From Stenopsyche tienmushanensis (lineage: Eukaryota > Arthropoda > Insecta > Trichoptera > Stenopsychidae): a stretch of 64,000 nt of DNA. Below the pieces are notes generated by a model. The model made no database searches and was not told where the DNA came from. It was given only the letters and a program-made list of their open reading frames with translations. The position numbers were made by a program, and so were the translations under genes. Within the stretch, counting starts at the first letter, position 1. The number at the start of each line of letters is the position of its first letter. The stretch lies in NCBI GenBank assembly GCA_008973525.1, contig WACJ01000095.1, positions 744,001 through 808,000 on the forward strand. Direction: 5' to 3'. Shown piece after piece: positions 24,444 through 36,304 of the stretch.

Positions 24444-24787
24444 TCAAGTCAGTCCAAAAGTTCTTGCGCATTTTTTAATAGTGTAAATAAAACACAATTT
24501 AACATTTTGATCACTGATATATTTTTCTCTACCATCTACAATTTTTCGCCATCTCACAGATAGCTTTTTAATTCCATTGCTATAAAAAGACACTGGTTTT
24601 GATTCAAAAAAATTTGAAAGCCTATTTTGTGCATCCTGTTTAGAATTTAACTTTTTCCCTAGTAAAAAAATGAAAGGCACGAAATAAGTGAAAATCACTC
24701 GGGACAATATCCGGGGAGTAAGCAGGATGTGGCAAAAGTTACCAATTAAATTCACAAAAATGCGCAAGAACTTTTTGACTGACCTGA
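24444..24787 (-). mobile_element. Internally deleted mariner (MITE-like) with well-preserved ends
   Basis: The termini are inverted. The left end reads TCAAGTCAGTCCAAAAGTTC and the complement of the right end TCAGGTCAGTCAAAAAGTTC; both continue TTGCGCATTTTT. TA lies outside at 24442-24443 and 24788-24789. The minus strand encodes only a mariner C-terminus (KLNSKQDAQNRLSNFFESKP, then FYSNGIKKLSVRW and REKYISD). The catalytic domain is deleted, so it depended on a transposase made elsewhere. It belongs to the same subfamily as 48160-48657, sharing GTGTAAATAAAACACAATTT. Confidence 0.88.
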
Positions 24788-24789
24788 TA

Positions 24790-25497
24790 TAATGAATTGT
24801 GTATAATTAACGATGTAGCATTGTAATTAAATATTTATATCCATGCAAAAATATTAAACAATATGTCGATTCAAAAACTTAAATATTTAAGATGTTGTTT
24901 CTATTTAAATTGAATAAATTGAGACCAATTTTTAAAATATTTAGTCATATTTTGTTCCTTTGTTGCTTGTTCATGGGAAATATTTCAGATGTGCCTTTCA
25001 ATTAATTTCCATTCATAACATCGCATTATTTCAATCGTCAATTTCATAATGGAAATGCTTCCTGTTCCAATAAATGTAAACAAAATTCGGAGAGGCAATG
25101 TCAAAGAACAATGACAAATTAAAATAAATTAAGTAGGGGAGGGCGTTCGTTTGTTCCGAGCTGGGGCTGAAGTGAGTCCTACGAACAATTGTCTGATGAG
25201 CAAATAGCGCTGGCAAACAAAGACTCAATATCGATTGAATTGTTTTGTTAAAGATCTAATTTCAGGCGTGGGGCGTTAGGTAAATAGGTCTGAAGACATA
25301 TTAAAGACACGAGTGTTTGCTTATAACGACGCCTGTGAGGTATTTGAAGGATGTTGAGTGTTGATTTGTCCTCATTGTCTAAATTGTGTGCGAGTTTTTG
25401 GTTTGATGTATTGATATGACCTTGAAAATAAGCATTTAAAATTAATGAACCGACCGCTGGTGGCGTTGAAAACGAATTATCAACCGCACGACAATGG
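24790..25497. other. Stretch without recognisable gene; GC-richer right half
   Basis: The left half is AT-rich. About 25030-25500 is GC-richer, with minus-strand frames at 25031-25228 and 25248-25514 that match nothing I know. It leads into a CTCF-like site. Confidence 0.35.
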
Positions 25498-25511
25498 GTG
25501 CCATCTAGTGG
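25498..25511 (-). promoter_or_regulatory. CTCF-like core motif, site 1
   Basis: Read on the minus strand the 14 bases are CCACTAGATGGCAC, which fits every position of the CTCF core consensus CCASYAGRKGGCRS. CTCF marks insulators and domain boundaries, and its central zinc fingers are conserved in insects. An identical 14-mer in the same orientation lies at 58546-58559. Occupancy cannot be judged from sequence. Confidence 0.45.
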
Positions 25512-25645
25512 CAAAAGTATAACTATACATATTAAAAAATATTATCACAATAGGAGGGGGACCGAAAGTACATAGGAAACGACATAGGATTCGACAACTA
25601 GCGATTCGGGAAAACTCTCTCTTCATGTGTTAGTTCGGGTGACTC

Positions 25646-26250
25646 CGCGATGCCCACCCATAAAACCCCAGGGGGGAGCCAACCTCATGCCCGTGGACAA
25701 CGATTGAACCCCTGGGGAAAAGATGTAGAGTAGAGGTGCGTGAAAGTAACCTCGTCAGTTTGCTCATCAAATGATGCTGGGGTAGCCCAGCTAACATGAG
25801 TTGGGTGCGCAGGTCACCCTGTGCTGCTTACTCATAAAGAGGTATGTGGAACAGCCGATTATAGTAGTTGGTGAAGACTGTGTCAAAGGCTCACCACTAT
25901 CCTCAACAGCCTAGGCAAACACTAGAGAACGGTTTTAGGCTGTTAGAACCGATATGAGTACCATGGGGAAGGGATAGCCCCTGCAGTCCATCATCTGCTG
26001 CAGCCCCCTTCAAACTGAGGTTGGACTCGTGGTGGCAGTGAACCCGCGGTAGTATTCCTTTGAAGCTTAGCTTAACCTTTGTCCTTCCTCATCAGTGGAC
26101 CAGTGGAAGACACTCTTTGTGTGGCTAGTCCGGGGTAACCCGGAACAGATCATACAGCAGCGCAGGAAATGGGTTCGATTTATAACGAACCCCCAATCCA
26201 TTCAGTTGCGGTCTGATGTCTGTCTCTCTGTTCCTGTGTTGAAACTGAAT
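25646..26250 (+). mobile_element. R1-clade retrotransposon 5' leader fragment (copy B)
   Basis: It begins CCCACCCATAAAACCCCAGG and aligns with 9175-9605 as far as about 26050; the GC-rich character persists to about 26250. Like copy A it has TACCATGGGGAAGGG near the end of the shared part. A short frame at 26095-26289 is not recognised. No reverse transcriptase follows, so this is a fragment. Confidence 0.55.
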
Positions 26251-26274
26251 TCTGCATCGAATTTCGATATTTTA

Positions 26275-27210
26275 AGAGAACTGAAATGAAAAATCGTTCT
26301 GTCGATTATTATAACCAGGAAGTGTTAACTCCTAACGGCCACTTATCAGCTTAACTACGAGGGAGATTCAAATATAATCCGGAATTTTGTTGAACGAATT
26401 TATTAGTGTCTATTTTTTACATAACATACTTTATCAGAAAAAAACCATCGAAAAGAAAGCTTCTTGATCCCGTCACTGAAGAAAGAAGTGATAAGTAGTA
26501 TCTTTTGTTGCGCAACACATAATTATTCGTTTTCTTTTAAATTTTGTTTAAGAGAAATTTGAGACACAAATCGGTGATGCTACTCTAAGTGAGACCCAGG
26601 TGTTTGATTGGGTCGAAAAGTTTCGTGAAGGTGATATTTCGTAAAGGCTACGATATTTTGAGACTGGAAGGGTATTTCATTGATTGATTTTGTACATAAT
26701 AAAAAGACCGATTCGAGCTGTCCTTTTTTTGCCTGACAATGAGCACTGCAACTGTAATTCGTGATAATCTCACCCAATTATACTATGACTGCAATATGTT
26801 TATAGAGTCGTTAGGAGGGCAACGATTTCAAGACAACGCTGCGGCCGAACAATACATGCGCAACTGCTTTTCGGATCAGCCGCCTTTTTTCTTTGATGGC
26901 GGTATCAAAAAGCTTCCTATTCGATTATTTTTATTTTTTTTCCTAATAAGAGAACTATGTAGAAAAATAAGATACTTCATTTGTACATTTATATAATATA
27001 TCACTAATAAATTTGTACAACAAAATTCCTGATTATATTTGAATCCCCCTTCGTATGAGCATTTCTGTTAATAAAAAATGAGTATTAAAATTATGAAACA
27101 AAAAATTGTAATGTAAATATGATACTATATTCAACACCATGTGAAAATTTGATGATTCGGATTATCCGTGTTTTTTCAACTTTAGTCCGGTTAATCGAGA
27201 GTTTACTCTA
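26275..27210 (+). mobile_element. Pogo/Tigger-type relic split by a mariner
   Basis: About 26289-26325 reads MKNRSVDYYNQ, close to MKNYPVDYFSQ of the Tigger relic at 33819 (the PVDY motif region). Bases 27155-27210 carry CGGATTATCCG and then, on the complement, AGTAAACTCTCGATTAACCG, which looks like a Tigger terminal repeat (CAGT..CTC..TTAACCG). A mariner occupies 26358-27053 between these parts. The right end is fairly convincing; the coding match is short and may be fortuitous. Confidence 0.4.
26358..27053 (+). mobile_element. Internally deleted mariner, TA-flanked
   Basis: TA flanks it at 26356-26357 and 27054-27055. The left terminal repeat reads CGAGGGAGATTCAAATATAA and the complement of the right CGAAGGGGGATTCAAATATA; both run on through AATTTTGTTG. 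At about 26552-26640 the frame gives GDATLSETQVFDWVEKFREG, the helix-turn-helix end of a mariner transposase, followed by a stop. At 26739-26996 the C-terminus appears (FQDNAAAEQYMRNCFSDQP, FFDGGIKKLPIR). The catalytic core is lost. This subfamily differs in ends and sequence from the mariners at 11880 and 24444. Confidence 0.88.
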
Positions 27211-30200
27211 TGTAATTATTTTTCATCAAATGTTTATTGTTTTTTTTTTCTTTTAATCAAAGTTTCAAATTCGATTTGCGAAATTTTTGAAACATTAACA
27301 GTTTAAAAATGAATAGAAATAATTTCACAAAATGATAAATTTTGCCTTTTTAAGCATCAAATGAGTATTCAATTATCAATTATGAAATGTGACCATATGA
27401 TTATTTGGGTTTTTTCCTGGACGATTTATAGCATTTTATAATATCTTTTATTAAAAATATCTAAAAAATATTATATTCATTGTGAAAACTGGTCTCGTTC
27501 TGACAATGTTGAAATCGTTCTGTTTGCATAGTTACAAATTTAATTTGGCGGCGAAAAAAAAATATTGAAGTTGACTTTTCATGTATATTTTATAACAGAG
27601 ATGGAACAAGATGATAAAAGATGGTAGACTTTTTTAACAAAAATATTCTTTTTCCATTTTCCTCCAAAAAATACCTGTCATTGCCAGAAGTCTGTGTGTA
27701 TCTGCCGGCGTATGTACATATACAAATATATTTAACAAGTTCGTTTCTTTTGAGACAACCCACAACAGACATCTTAGACAAGTCCAAATTATTCAAATTC
27801 CAAGAAAAGCGGCCACACTGACCCAAATCGAGATGTTGAAGGATATTTCTATAGGAATCAATTAAGGCAAGAAAAATGAAAAACGTGATTCGATTGTTAA
27901 CGAAGCATTTAAATATTAACAATGACCAAACGCTGATCGATTTGAGTTAGTTAAAAAATTAAATTGGATTTATTTCGAACAAATATTTCTTCCGTTCTTC
28001 GTCGTTTCTGATTGTATCGAAATTTGATCTTGAATTTTTTTGCGTTCCCACGTGTATGATCGGTTTTGATTCCTGTTTGATACTTTCTAACAAGGCTTTC
28101 AGCACTGGACGAAAGTAATAAAGTCAAAAGTATTCCTTTGAACGTATTTTTTGATCTTATGGGCCTTTTATAACCTCCTGGGAAATTATACAGACAACCC
28201 TCGAGAAGAAGGGTGGATCGCCCGATAATTTTCGCCTCGACAAAATATTTTTTTTATTATTTCCTATGAATAAATTTATTAATTTTATCTCTCATAATAG
28301 AAATAGTTTTACGCCTGGAAAATCTCGATGTTACACTTAATACCTTTGGAGAGGCGTAGAGCGATAATACTATTCGGAAAATAAGACCTTGTTGATTAAA
28401 GAGGGTGCAAAAAGGTCGGAGCCTGAACTCTTAGAGTAAGTCTGGAAAAAATTGGCTCTGTTCAAAGAAAAAGCTGCCAAGAAGGTATTAAAGAAAAGAC
28501 GAGCTTTACTCGTAAGATTCTTCAGTACACCATCCGATGCGTAGGCATAGTTAAACACCAAATACTTAACGGAAAAATAGAATCAATCTATGGTTATTTC
28601 TAAAAAATAATATCGTCCCATTAAATCGAGAAAAACCATTAAGGAGACTTCAGAGAGTCCCACGATTCTTTAGAAAACATTTATTTTGACGTACAGACTT
28701 AAAGTGTTCTTAACTATAGATTTTTTTTGAAAGCAGACGATGAAAACCTTTTCACATTCGAAATAAAAATTTTAATAGCAAAAACGGTTTTCATTTGGAT
28801 CGTAATTTTTTTTTAAAATCAATCAAAATTTTCAATAAAGTGCCTGTATTTGTACGTACCTATAATGCAAGATTTGCATTTATGCTACTCATTATAAAGT
28901 CATTGAAAATAATGCCAATCAATTTTCACTAAGCAATGAAAGTGATAAAATATTATGTATACCTAATGAAGATATCACAGACAATATCACAAAACATAGT
29001 GGCAGACACTTCTGGTAACACCAAAATCGAACCTAATGGTCAAAAAAACCTTTTTTAGTAAAAGAAAGGTGGGATTGTAAGGTTACCTACTCTCAAGAAT
29101 AAATATCCCAATATTATATCCAATAATTGGTACTTATAGAAACGTGCCCTATATATATATATATATTAATAGGTCAAAAAGATATAAATACAAACACTGC
29201 AGAATTTTTGCCTTCCATATGCTTTAATAAGACATTTTCAAATTTTTATTAGCTTAATCGTTTTTGTTGCTCGCGTTTAATGCTTTTTTCGAACATAATA
29301 ATTTTGTATGATGGAGTTTTGATGTATTTCAGAATTCAATTATGCAAAAATTTTCAGTCGACTTACATGTATACGTTTTTATAAGAGCCTACGTATTCCA
29401 AGTTTCCTTCATTTGCTCGCGAGAAAACCTTTTTTACATTGTTTATCCATCAAATGCGCCAACTTTTTATTAGTCATATCAGAAAAATAAGTGGAAAATT
29501 TGTCGGCGGATCCATGCAGGAAAGCCTCAAAGTTTAGCAATATTTTATATTCAAAACTCTTGTAGAGAAAGCTCACGTGATAAATATGTAAGAGGAGGCC
29601 TCCGCTGAAGAAAAGTGCATGAAGGTTTTCATGAATAATTTAAGTCAACGAAACCTTTTCGAAAGGGAGTGCAAACAAATCACGAAAGCAAGAATGTGAT
29701 AACGATGATGTGAGACTAAGTAGATTGTAAGAAATTTTCAAATAAGCAGCGTGGGAAAATCTTGTTTCTTTGAGCAGATAAACTTTTGACAAACTGTATT
29801 AAATAATGAAGTACTCCCGAGAAAAATTCCGACAAATGGGATTCGAATAATGTGGATATTTTTAGACAACATATCACTTTCCTCGGAATGGGGAACACAA
29901 ACTCAATTATTACCAAGGAGATATGACACTTTCCAAAAAAAGCCTTTGGGCAATATTGGGTTGGTTCATAGAAAGATCTTCAAGTTTGTTCAAAACAAAC
30001 CCAAAATAAACATGCTTGAGGCGCCGTGTATAATTAGGTTGGTTGCTGACACTTTCCGAAATTTGATCTGAAAAATATATTTTTAGATAAAACCATTGAC
30101 TAGGTAAGATTGTATTTATCGATTGTATTGATATCTAAAAAAAATATAATATTACACACACCTTTCCGAAGAAGTTTTATTTATATTCAAAAAATATGTA

Positions 30201-31520
30201 AAATAATATTATTTATAACGAACGAACAGACTGATATACAACATAAAAAGAACTAAGAAGGTCGAAAGCTTTCTCTAAAAATTTGGAACAGTTTGACATT
30301 TATTCGGATCCTAGACCTAGATCTGGATCCAGATTAATATTTTGGAGATAAAAAGCATTAATGTTTCTGATCGATGGTCGTTATTCAAGCTTAACGTTAT
30401 TTCCTAGTTACAAAGAAATAAATATTAAAACAATTAAAAAAACAAGACAGGGTCGCATATCCCGTTATTCACGTATAGATTTTCTAGGAATTGAGAGATT
30501 ATATTTAAATAATCTTATCATAATTTAAAAATCAAAAAAAAAATTGTTTATGCAAAAAATCTATATGAATGACTTGTGTCCTAAAATATATATGTTAAAT
30601 AACTTGAATATCAACGACAAGTCGAATGAAAAATTATAAAATCAAATACATTATTAAGCTTTATACTGTAAATCGAGGTCGATTTAATGATGTTTCGGAT
30701 ATAACGAGTAAATATTCATATAATATGTATAAAAGACAGAACATAAAAAGAACTGTTATTTTTTTTATTAACATTTATTCAACAAATCTGATCGTATTCT
30801 ATGCAAATAATCCTTAATTACTTGTTCTTAATAGCTCCTCTTAAATTTACAGCTCCTGTTTTAGCTCACCCAGATGACGTCCACATGTTCGAATAAATTT
30901 ATTCGGGCTTAATTCGAGCCATAATCAGATTTGGGAATCAGAACATATGATTAATGATGATCAATAAAATAAGACTTCCCATAGCCGAAAACTGTATTTC
31001 TGATATATCATTTGCTTTATTCTCTTCAGAATGCATAATTCTCCAGTGTTTATGGATTAATTTTTTATCAAGATTATGTTATTCTGAGTATTTTTTTTTT
31101 TGTGCGGTGGCTTTTAGCGATCCCTTTTATGGAATCATTACCAACCATTTTGACATGGTTTTCATGGCATATATATGTTTTAAAAATGTGGGTTGCCAAT
31201 CCACAGGAGATTCTAAGTATAGCATCCAATATCGTATTTTTTCCTCAGAAACTGATCAAGCTGTCATCTTTTTCAGCAAAAGTTTTCAGAAAATTGAGAC
31301 GATAAAGATGTTTCATTGATACTATAACGCCTTGGTTCATAGACTGGATCAAAGGAGGCAATACCTTATTTTTTTAAATACTTGCACCTCTGGAACCTAT
31401 ATTTTTTTAACCAATCTTCAAAAATCTTTCTGCCTATAATAATCTACAAGAAAATTTTTCATTGGAGTTTCCTTAAAAAATCAAGATTTTTTTGCTTTCC
31501 CAATCACCAAAATCCTGATG
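27211..31520. other. Long stretch without recognisable gene
   Basis: I recognise no gene or transposon. About 29380-30070 is GC-richer with frames open on both strands (29716-29916 minus, 29850-30071 plus) and is a candidate conserved non-coding island. A 121-codon frame at 30954-31319 and its overlap at 31102-31305 resemble no family I know. There is a TA microsatellite near 29150. Confidence 0.35.
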
Positions 31521-31522
31521 TG

Positions 31523-31576
31523 TTTTCAGTCTCTTATTATCCTGGGTCTTTTTTCACAATCTTACACCCGTAGTTA
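31523..31576. repeat. Short dispersed repeat shared with 57169-57216
   Basis: The two segments share TCTTATTATCCTGGGTCTT (here) or TCTTATCACCCTGGGTCTT (there), followed by CACAATCTTACACYCGT. The 57-kb copy sits just inside a Tigger-like end, so this may be a fragment of the same element. Confidence 0.5.
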
Positions 31577-31589
31577 GATCGTTAGGCAA

Positions 31590-31898
31590 TGAATAGAAAG
31601 ACTATCTTCTATAAATAACTATTTATTCCACACGAGAGAGAGAGATTTGGCTGCAGGAGGGACGACCTCCCGCAGTCAAGGCTAACCAATGACTCTCCTG
31701 ACTCCCGCTTTCTGCGCGTTACTCCTCAACCAGCAACAGTGTACGCGCAAGAAGCGATCAGTCGGCATGCAGGTGCAATGTCTCCACATGGCCACAAGAG
31801 ATGGCGCTGTTAAAATAATACATTGCACTTGAAGAGAGATGGAAGATGTCGCTGTTAACAGCGCTACTACGTGGAGATGGTAAATCACCCACGCTACA
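31590..31898. repeat. LTR-like repeat, copy 2 (truncated)
   Basis: It aligns with 286-586 through AACTATTTATTCC, GAGAGAG, GACGACCTC, GACTCCCGCTT, GCGCAAGAAGCGATC, CCACAAGAGATGGCGCTGTT and GAAGATGTCGCT, and ends at the same GCTACA. The terminal part beginning TGTAACG of copy 1 is absent, so this copy is truncated. It also carries the AGATGGCGCT core. Confidence 0.7.
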
Positions 31899-32009
31899 GT
31901 TAGTTAAGATACAAATGTGTATAACACCTCATGTACTATTCAGGAGTTTTAGTATTCTGTTAATTTTGTTGTGTGCGTCTCATAATTATAAAAGAAGATT
32001 TTTTTTTCA

Positions 32010-32044
32010 GATATGGATAATCCGCATTCATTGAGAGTACACTG
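32010..32044 (-). mobile_element. Tigger-like terminal repeat, isolated
   Basis: Its complement begins CAGTGTACTCTCAATGAATG and continues CGGATTATCC. This resembles the left end of the Tigger relic at 33819 (CAGTGTGCTCTCAATTATCC) and pogo/Tigger ends generally. It would be the right terminus of an element whose body lay to the left, but no coding remains are seen there. Confidence 0.5.
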
Positions 32045-32129
32045 TAATTAAATATTTGTTTGTAAATAAATATGATGCAATACTGAATTTCCAAAATAAT
32101 TGATGTCCGTATAAGAGCTTTTAATACTC

Positions 32130-32720
32130 ATCTGATCCATCTCAGCGTCTTTTTGATTAGCATCCAAGAATATCGTCGGCTCGTTTTCGTACATCTCCAG
32201 AAAAAGTTACTTACAAGCTTACCATTCACGTCGATCTTAATCTTTTCATCCGTGTAGAATATATAAACTTTTTTTATTTCATCAGACTTTTATCCAGGCA
32301 CTCCTCTACGTGGCATTTTCTTGTTCCCAGAAATCCACTCCAGCAATTCTTTCTGGCAGACGATCGCCCATTCCCCGGGCAATGCGACCATTCTTGGCTG
32401 GGCCGTCTTCATCGACCGCATTTATTGCCCATTAATTTCGGATAATTTAAAGCCCCTGCGTAAATCTTGATCCCAAAATAGAACGTTGATAAATCGTGGT
32501 CGCATCCGATTGCGTTGAATGGTCTTTAATGGTTGACCCAATGTCCTCAAAGGGTAATCGCAACGTGCGCGCCCCCGGGTGTTGCAGCTTAAAGCACTAG
32601 GGGTAACATTGAGATGTTTGAGTTTCCGTTTAAAAATTAAGTTTTTCGAGGATATTGTCAATTTAATTAAAAAGTTAAACAAAAGTCCGAAGAGGAGCGT
32701 TGGGCGAAGCGTGTATACAA
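32130..32720 (-). pseudogene. Possible Tc1-like transposase relic
   Basis: This stretch is GC-richer than its surroundings. The minus strand gives PLRTLGQPLKTIQRNRMRPR in an open frame (32422-32682) and, further along in another frame, KKVYIFYTDEKIKIDVNGKL, where TDEK resembles the first acidic block of Tc1-like transposases (FSDEK). No terminal repeats or later catalytic motifs are seen. A plus-strand frame at 32579-32914 overlaps it and is not recognised. This is tentative; it could be host non-coding DNA. Confidence 0.3.
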
Positions 32721-32914
32721 GTGCCGCGGGGATAATTAACTCTGTGGAATTGCAAACACCTAATACAGCACGAAGAATAGTTTACAACCTTTCTCGCGAA
32801 GGCTTCTCCAACTTCATAAGCCCAATATTCGAGATATATGAGAGTATAAACTCCGTAGAAGATTTAGCTACCTATGAGTACCACCAGCATAATAAAGTTT
32901 CGCCCTTAGGTTAA

Positions 32915-33818
32915 GTCAGTAGTTTATTTTTAGTGAACTTCTAGAACAATGACGGGAATCTTGGAGCTTATTTCCTTCAAGGGCACCGATAATTAATAGC
33001 TCCGAACATAATCATTTTCAAGATCGCACAGTTTGCCAAGCGCGTTTATTATATTTAAAAAATGCCTTAAACTACCCAGCTGACCAAATGTATTTAAGGC
33101 TATAAAGGGACGTCGTTAAACGAACTTTGCAAACCATTGTTTCTGTGTCCATATCGGAAACTATTTTGGCTCTCTCGTAGGCCTCGGACAAAGATGGTCA
33201 TACTATCGCAATTTATTTTCACAACTTCTGCGAGTCTGCTTTGATAAATGTTCCAGAAATTTAATAGTAAGCACATTATACCGCATAGTTTCCCATTCGA
33301 CTTTGTTCAGAACGCTCACTAAATTATTTTCAGGCAACAGAACAATTGCTAAACCGGAAGAAAAAGAATTACTGGTGAAAATGTATAAACTGCTGTGTTA
33401 AGCCACACTCAAAAACCAACCTGCAAGATTTAAACATTTTCTAATAGATTCAGAACCATTTGACCATTACACAAGATGGAAGATTATATATAATATCATA
33501 TAATGATTATAAATCTAATAAATTAAGATGCCAATCAGTAAAGACTTACATTTTATGGAACTAAGTTTTAGTATTATTGTGGAATGATGATGAAATAATA
33601 AGGAAGTGTTGAGAAATAATTTTGATTTTTTAGAAATAACATATGGTTCATTACAATAGGATTATTTGAACGAGAATTTAAATTAGGAGTGATTAGTACT
33701 ACTAAGTACATACCTAATGTAATAAGTACACACTAATGTTACTTAGAAGCGAGTAAAAAAAAAATTGTTCGAATCATGATGAAATATAATATCTGATCAT
33801 AAATAAGATTTCGATGAA
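32915..33818. other. Stretch without recognisable gene
   Basis: No clear features. About 33100-33400 is less AT-biased, with a minus-strand frame reading SLSEAYERAKIVSDMDTE that I cannot assign. Confidence 0.3.
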
Positions 33819-34560
33819 CAGTGTGCTCTCAATTATCCGGTTTGCGGATATTTTTTAATTAATTTAATGTAAAGAAAAAATGTCCACTCCTGGACATACA
33901 TCATCCAATGAAAGGATGATTGCCATATGTTGCGAAAACGCATCAGGAGCTTATAAGATGAAACTTTTGGGAACAAAAATGAAAAATTATCCTGTCGATT
34001 ATTTTAGCCAGACATATATGAAGATTTTTGAAGATTAGTTCAAAAAGAAATGTGTTAATTGTGGTTACCAAATTATCATTGATCCAGCCCATGGATCGAG
34101 GCATTATATCATCAATGAAACATTTTTATCATCAGAGTGTTCTGAAAACTCTTGCTGAGGAAGATGACAACTTGATCAATTTCTAAAAGAGGACATTGGA
34201 TGCCAAATATGGAATAACACAATCTTGATCCAAAGTAAAACTAGTAACACTTATTTGATCATGAAAAAAATATCTTTCTTGGCATGGAAACAGATTTAAT
34301 GCATTTTGAAGAGAACGAAGCAAATCATTTATATTTAACGTGGATAGGGAAAACACCGAGGAATGACTCGATCATTATTCAAATGATCCAGGGTTTGAAT
34401 ACATGGATAATACAGATATCGTTTCGTTTGATTCTTAAGAGGATGAAAATGAGAGTGACATTACAAATTAGTCATAAAACAATAGCTTTAAGAAAAATTC
34501 TTATCTATGAGACAAAACTTTGTATTGTAAATATGATATTATTAGGTGTATAGATAAGTC
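33819..34560 (+). pseudogene. Pogo/Tigger-type transposase relic
   Basis: The left end reads CAGTGTGCTCTCAATTATCC, a Tigger-like terminal repeat. From about 33912 the frame gives NERMIAICCENASGAYKMKL, then PVDYFSQTYMKIFED and FKKKCV. This is the DDE-domain region of pogo/Tigger (jerky-like) transposases, usually ERVTVLLCANASG...PVDY. After a jump that loses the centre, about 34085-34190 gives QPMDRGI and FYHQSVLKTLAEEDDNLINF, matching the QPMDQGVI motif and following helix. The end carries an acidic tail (DPGFEYMDNTDIVSFDS). Stops and frameshifts are numerous, so the copy is dead. No right terminal repeat was found. Confidence 0.78.
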
Positions 34561-36304
34561 TTTGCCGATTTTGATAGACTTCTGTTTGAGCTCAGTTTGT
34601 GTCCAAATTCATAAAATATGGCTTATAATTGATGAAATGATATTTATAGAACTGTTTTGACGAAGGTTATGATACTTGTTCTTCCCGGATGGCTCCTTTT
34701 TAATGCAGGTTTTAGATGGAAAGCTGTAAAAGTGGGCCACATGTGTTTCAACCGTATGTAAACACACATAAGATAGTGTGTTTCTTCATTTTTTTGTATG
34801 GATTCATCGTAATGGCTTACGGCTAATAAAAACGACGATAAACCACCGACAGCAAATTCGGTATAAAACTTTCCTGCGAGGAAATCATCTAGACAATTGC
34901 ATTTACGAGTTGCGCGAGGCCCTCTTTATGATTAACGTCCCGGCGAAATATGCGAATGTCGAAAAAATGTCGTGAAAATTTTATGAAAATCCTTTCGCGT
35001 AGTAAAAAAGGACATAAAAATATCTTTTATTACCTGCGAGGAAAGAAACCTAATTTGGACCCTTGTTGATTCGAGCCGCCGGGATAACGTCGAAAGAGTC
35101 ACGGATCCTCGCGCAACTTGTAATTGAGTCAAATTTACAAATGTAGATGACATAAAACAGGGCCGCACATTTTTTAATTGCGGCCCGCGCAATCAGAGTA
35201 AAAAACTGAATTTTTAAATATTCTGATGGGCTCGGAGGGACGAATGTAGGCATAAAAGCATAAGGGATGTGCCAACAGGAACAGAGGGCGATTTGCATGT
35301 TTAATTCAGTAAAAGGGATTTTTTGCATTAGATTCAATAAAAGCCTTTTTAAATCTATATTTTTAACAGGTATTCTACACATATATTTTTAAATGTGGAA
35401 TGATTCAAAATTAAAATTAATGAGTGGCAGATTTTGAGTAGTGAAATCACCGGTCCAATATATTTAGAACATCATTTTTTTATTTATTTAATTTAAATTA
35501 TTCTCTATTTTAGAATAATTAATATTACCGTATCCTAATTTTACAATGTCCGGAAACTAGCCCAGAACATTCCCATTTCAAACCCCCTGAACCTTATGAA
35601 AATAGCATACGTTCGATCGACAGATATGGTAAAATAAGATGATATATACATGACGTGTAATAAAATACATCAACTTGATGTAAAACATCTGCAAAAAGGT
35701 AACATCGTCAGTCATATACAAGGAAATTATTCATGAGGATCAACATAAAATAGTACAAAAACAAGACATCGAAAAAAGTATTCTGCAAATCGAAAATCTT
35801 TAGTTATTAATATATTTATACACATTGAAATGTTACACTAATTGTCTGGTTTTAATATTAATGACATTTAGATCTTATAGCAAAAATAAAAACTGTAATA
35901 CTGATCATCTTCTATGACCTATTTACCAACTTCATGACGTACTCTTTTTACATTTTTTCCATCGTTATTACAGATTTAAAATGATTTCGTTTAACAATGC
36001 GTAGTCAATTTTAATTCATAAAAATCTCAGTATCATGTTAGTCATGTATGCTCTTATATATTTGTATGAAAAATAGCTTACACTACCTAGAAATATTTAT
36101 TTATTGGTTCATTGATATACAAAAACAAAAATATAATACAACTTTCCTCAATACTTTTATAGACTTCCAAAAAAATACCGGCCAATTTACTCATGCGCAT
36201 GCGCATATTTAGAATGCTTTTACCGCAGAAAAATACGTTCTTCTTGCCGGTTCTCCGGTATTCTCGCAACTGGAGTCTCTCGTTAATATAATACATACAC
36301 TTAA
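34561..36304. other. Stretch without recognisable gene
   Basis: About 34770-35390 is GC-richer with minus-strand frames (34932-35192, 35050-35382) I cannot assign. The remainder is AT-rich. An NRF-1-like palindrome lies at 36194-36205. Confidence 0.35.
36194..36205. promoter_or_regulatory. NRF-1 / Ewg-type palindrome
   Basis: TGCGCATGCGCA is the exact palindromic site bound by NRF-1 and its insect orthologue Ewg. CpG-containing 12-mers are rare in such AT-rich sequence. No downstream gene was recognised, so a promoter role is unproven. Confidence 0.35.

Noticed and set aside
30954..31319. 121-codon frame resembling a membrane protein
   Set aside because: Hydrophobic residues follow from T-rich DNA; an overlapping frame is equally open, and there are no splice or family signals.
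32579..32914. 111-codon plus-strand frame as a gene
   Set aside because: No recognisable motif or signal; it overlaps a possible transposase relic on the other strand. Left as unresolved, not annotated as CDS.
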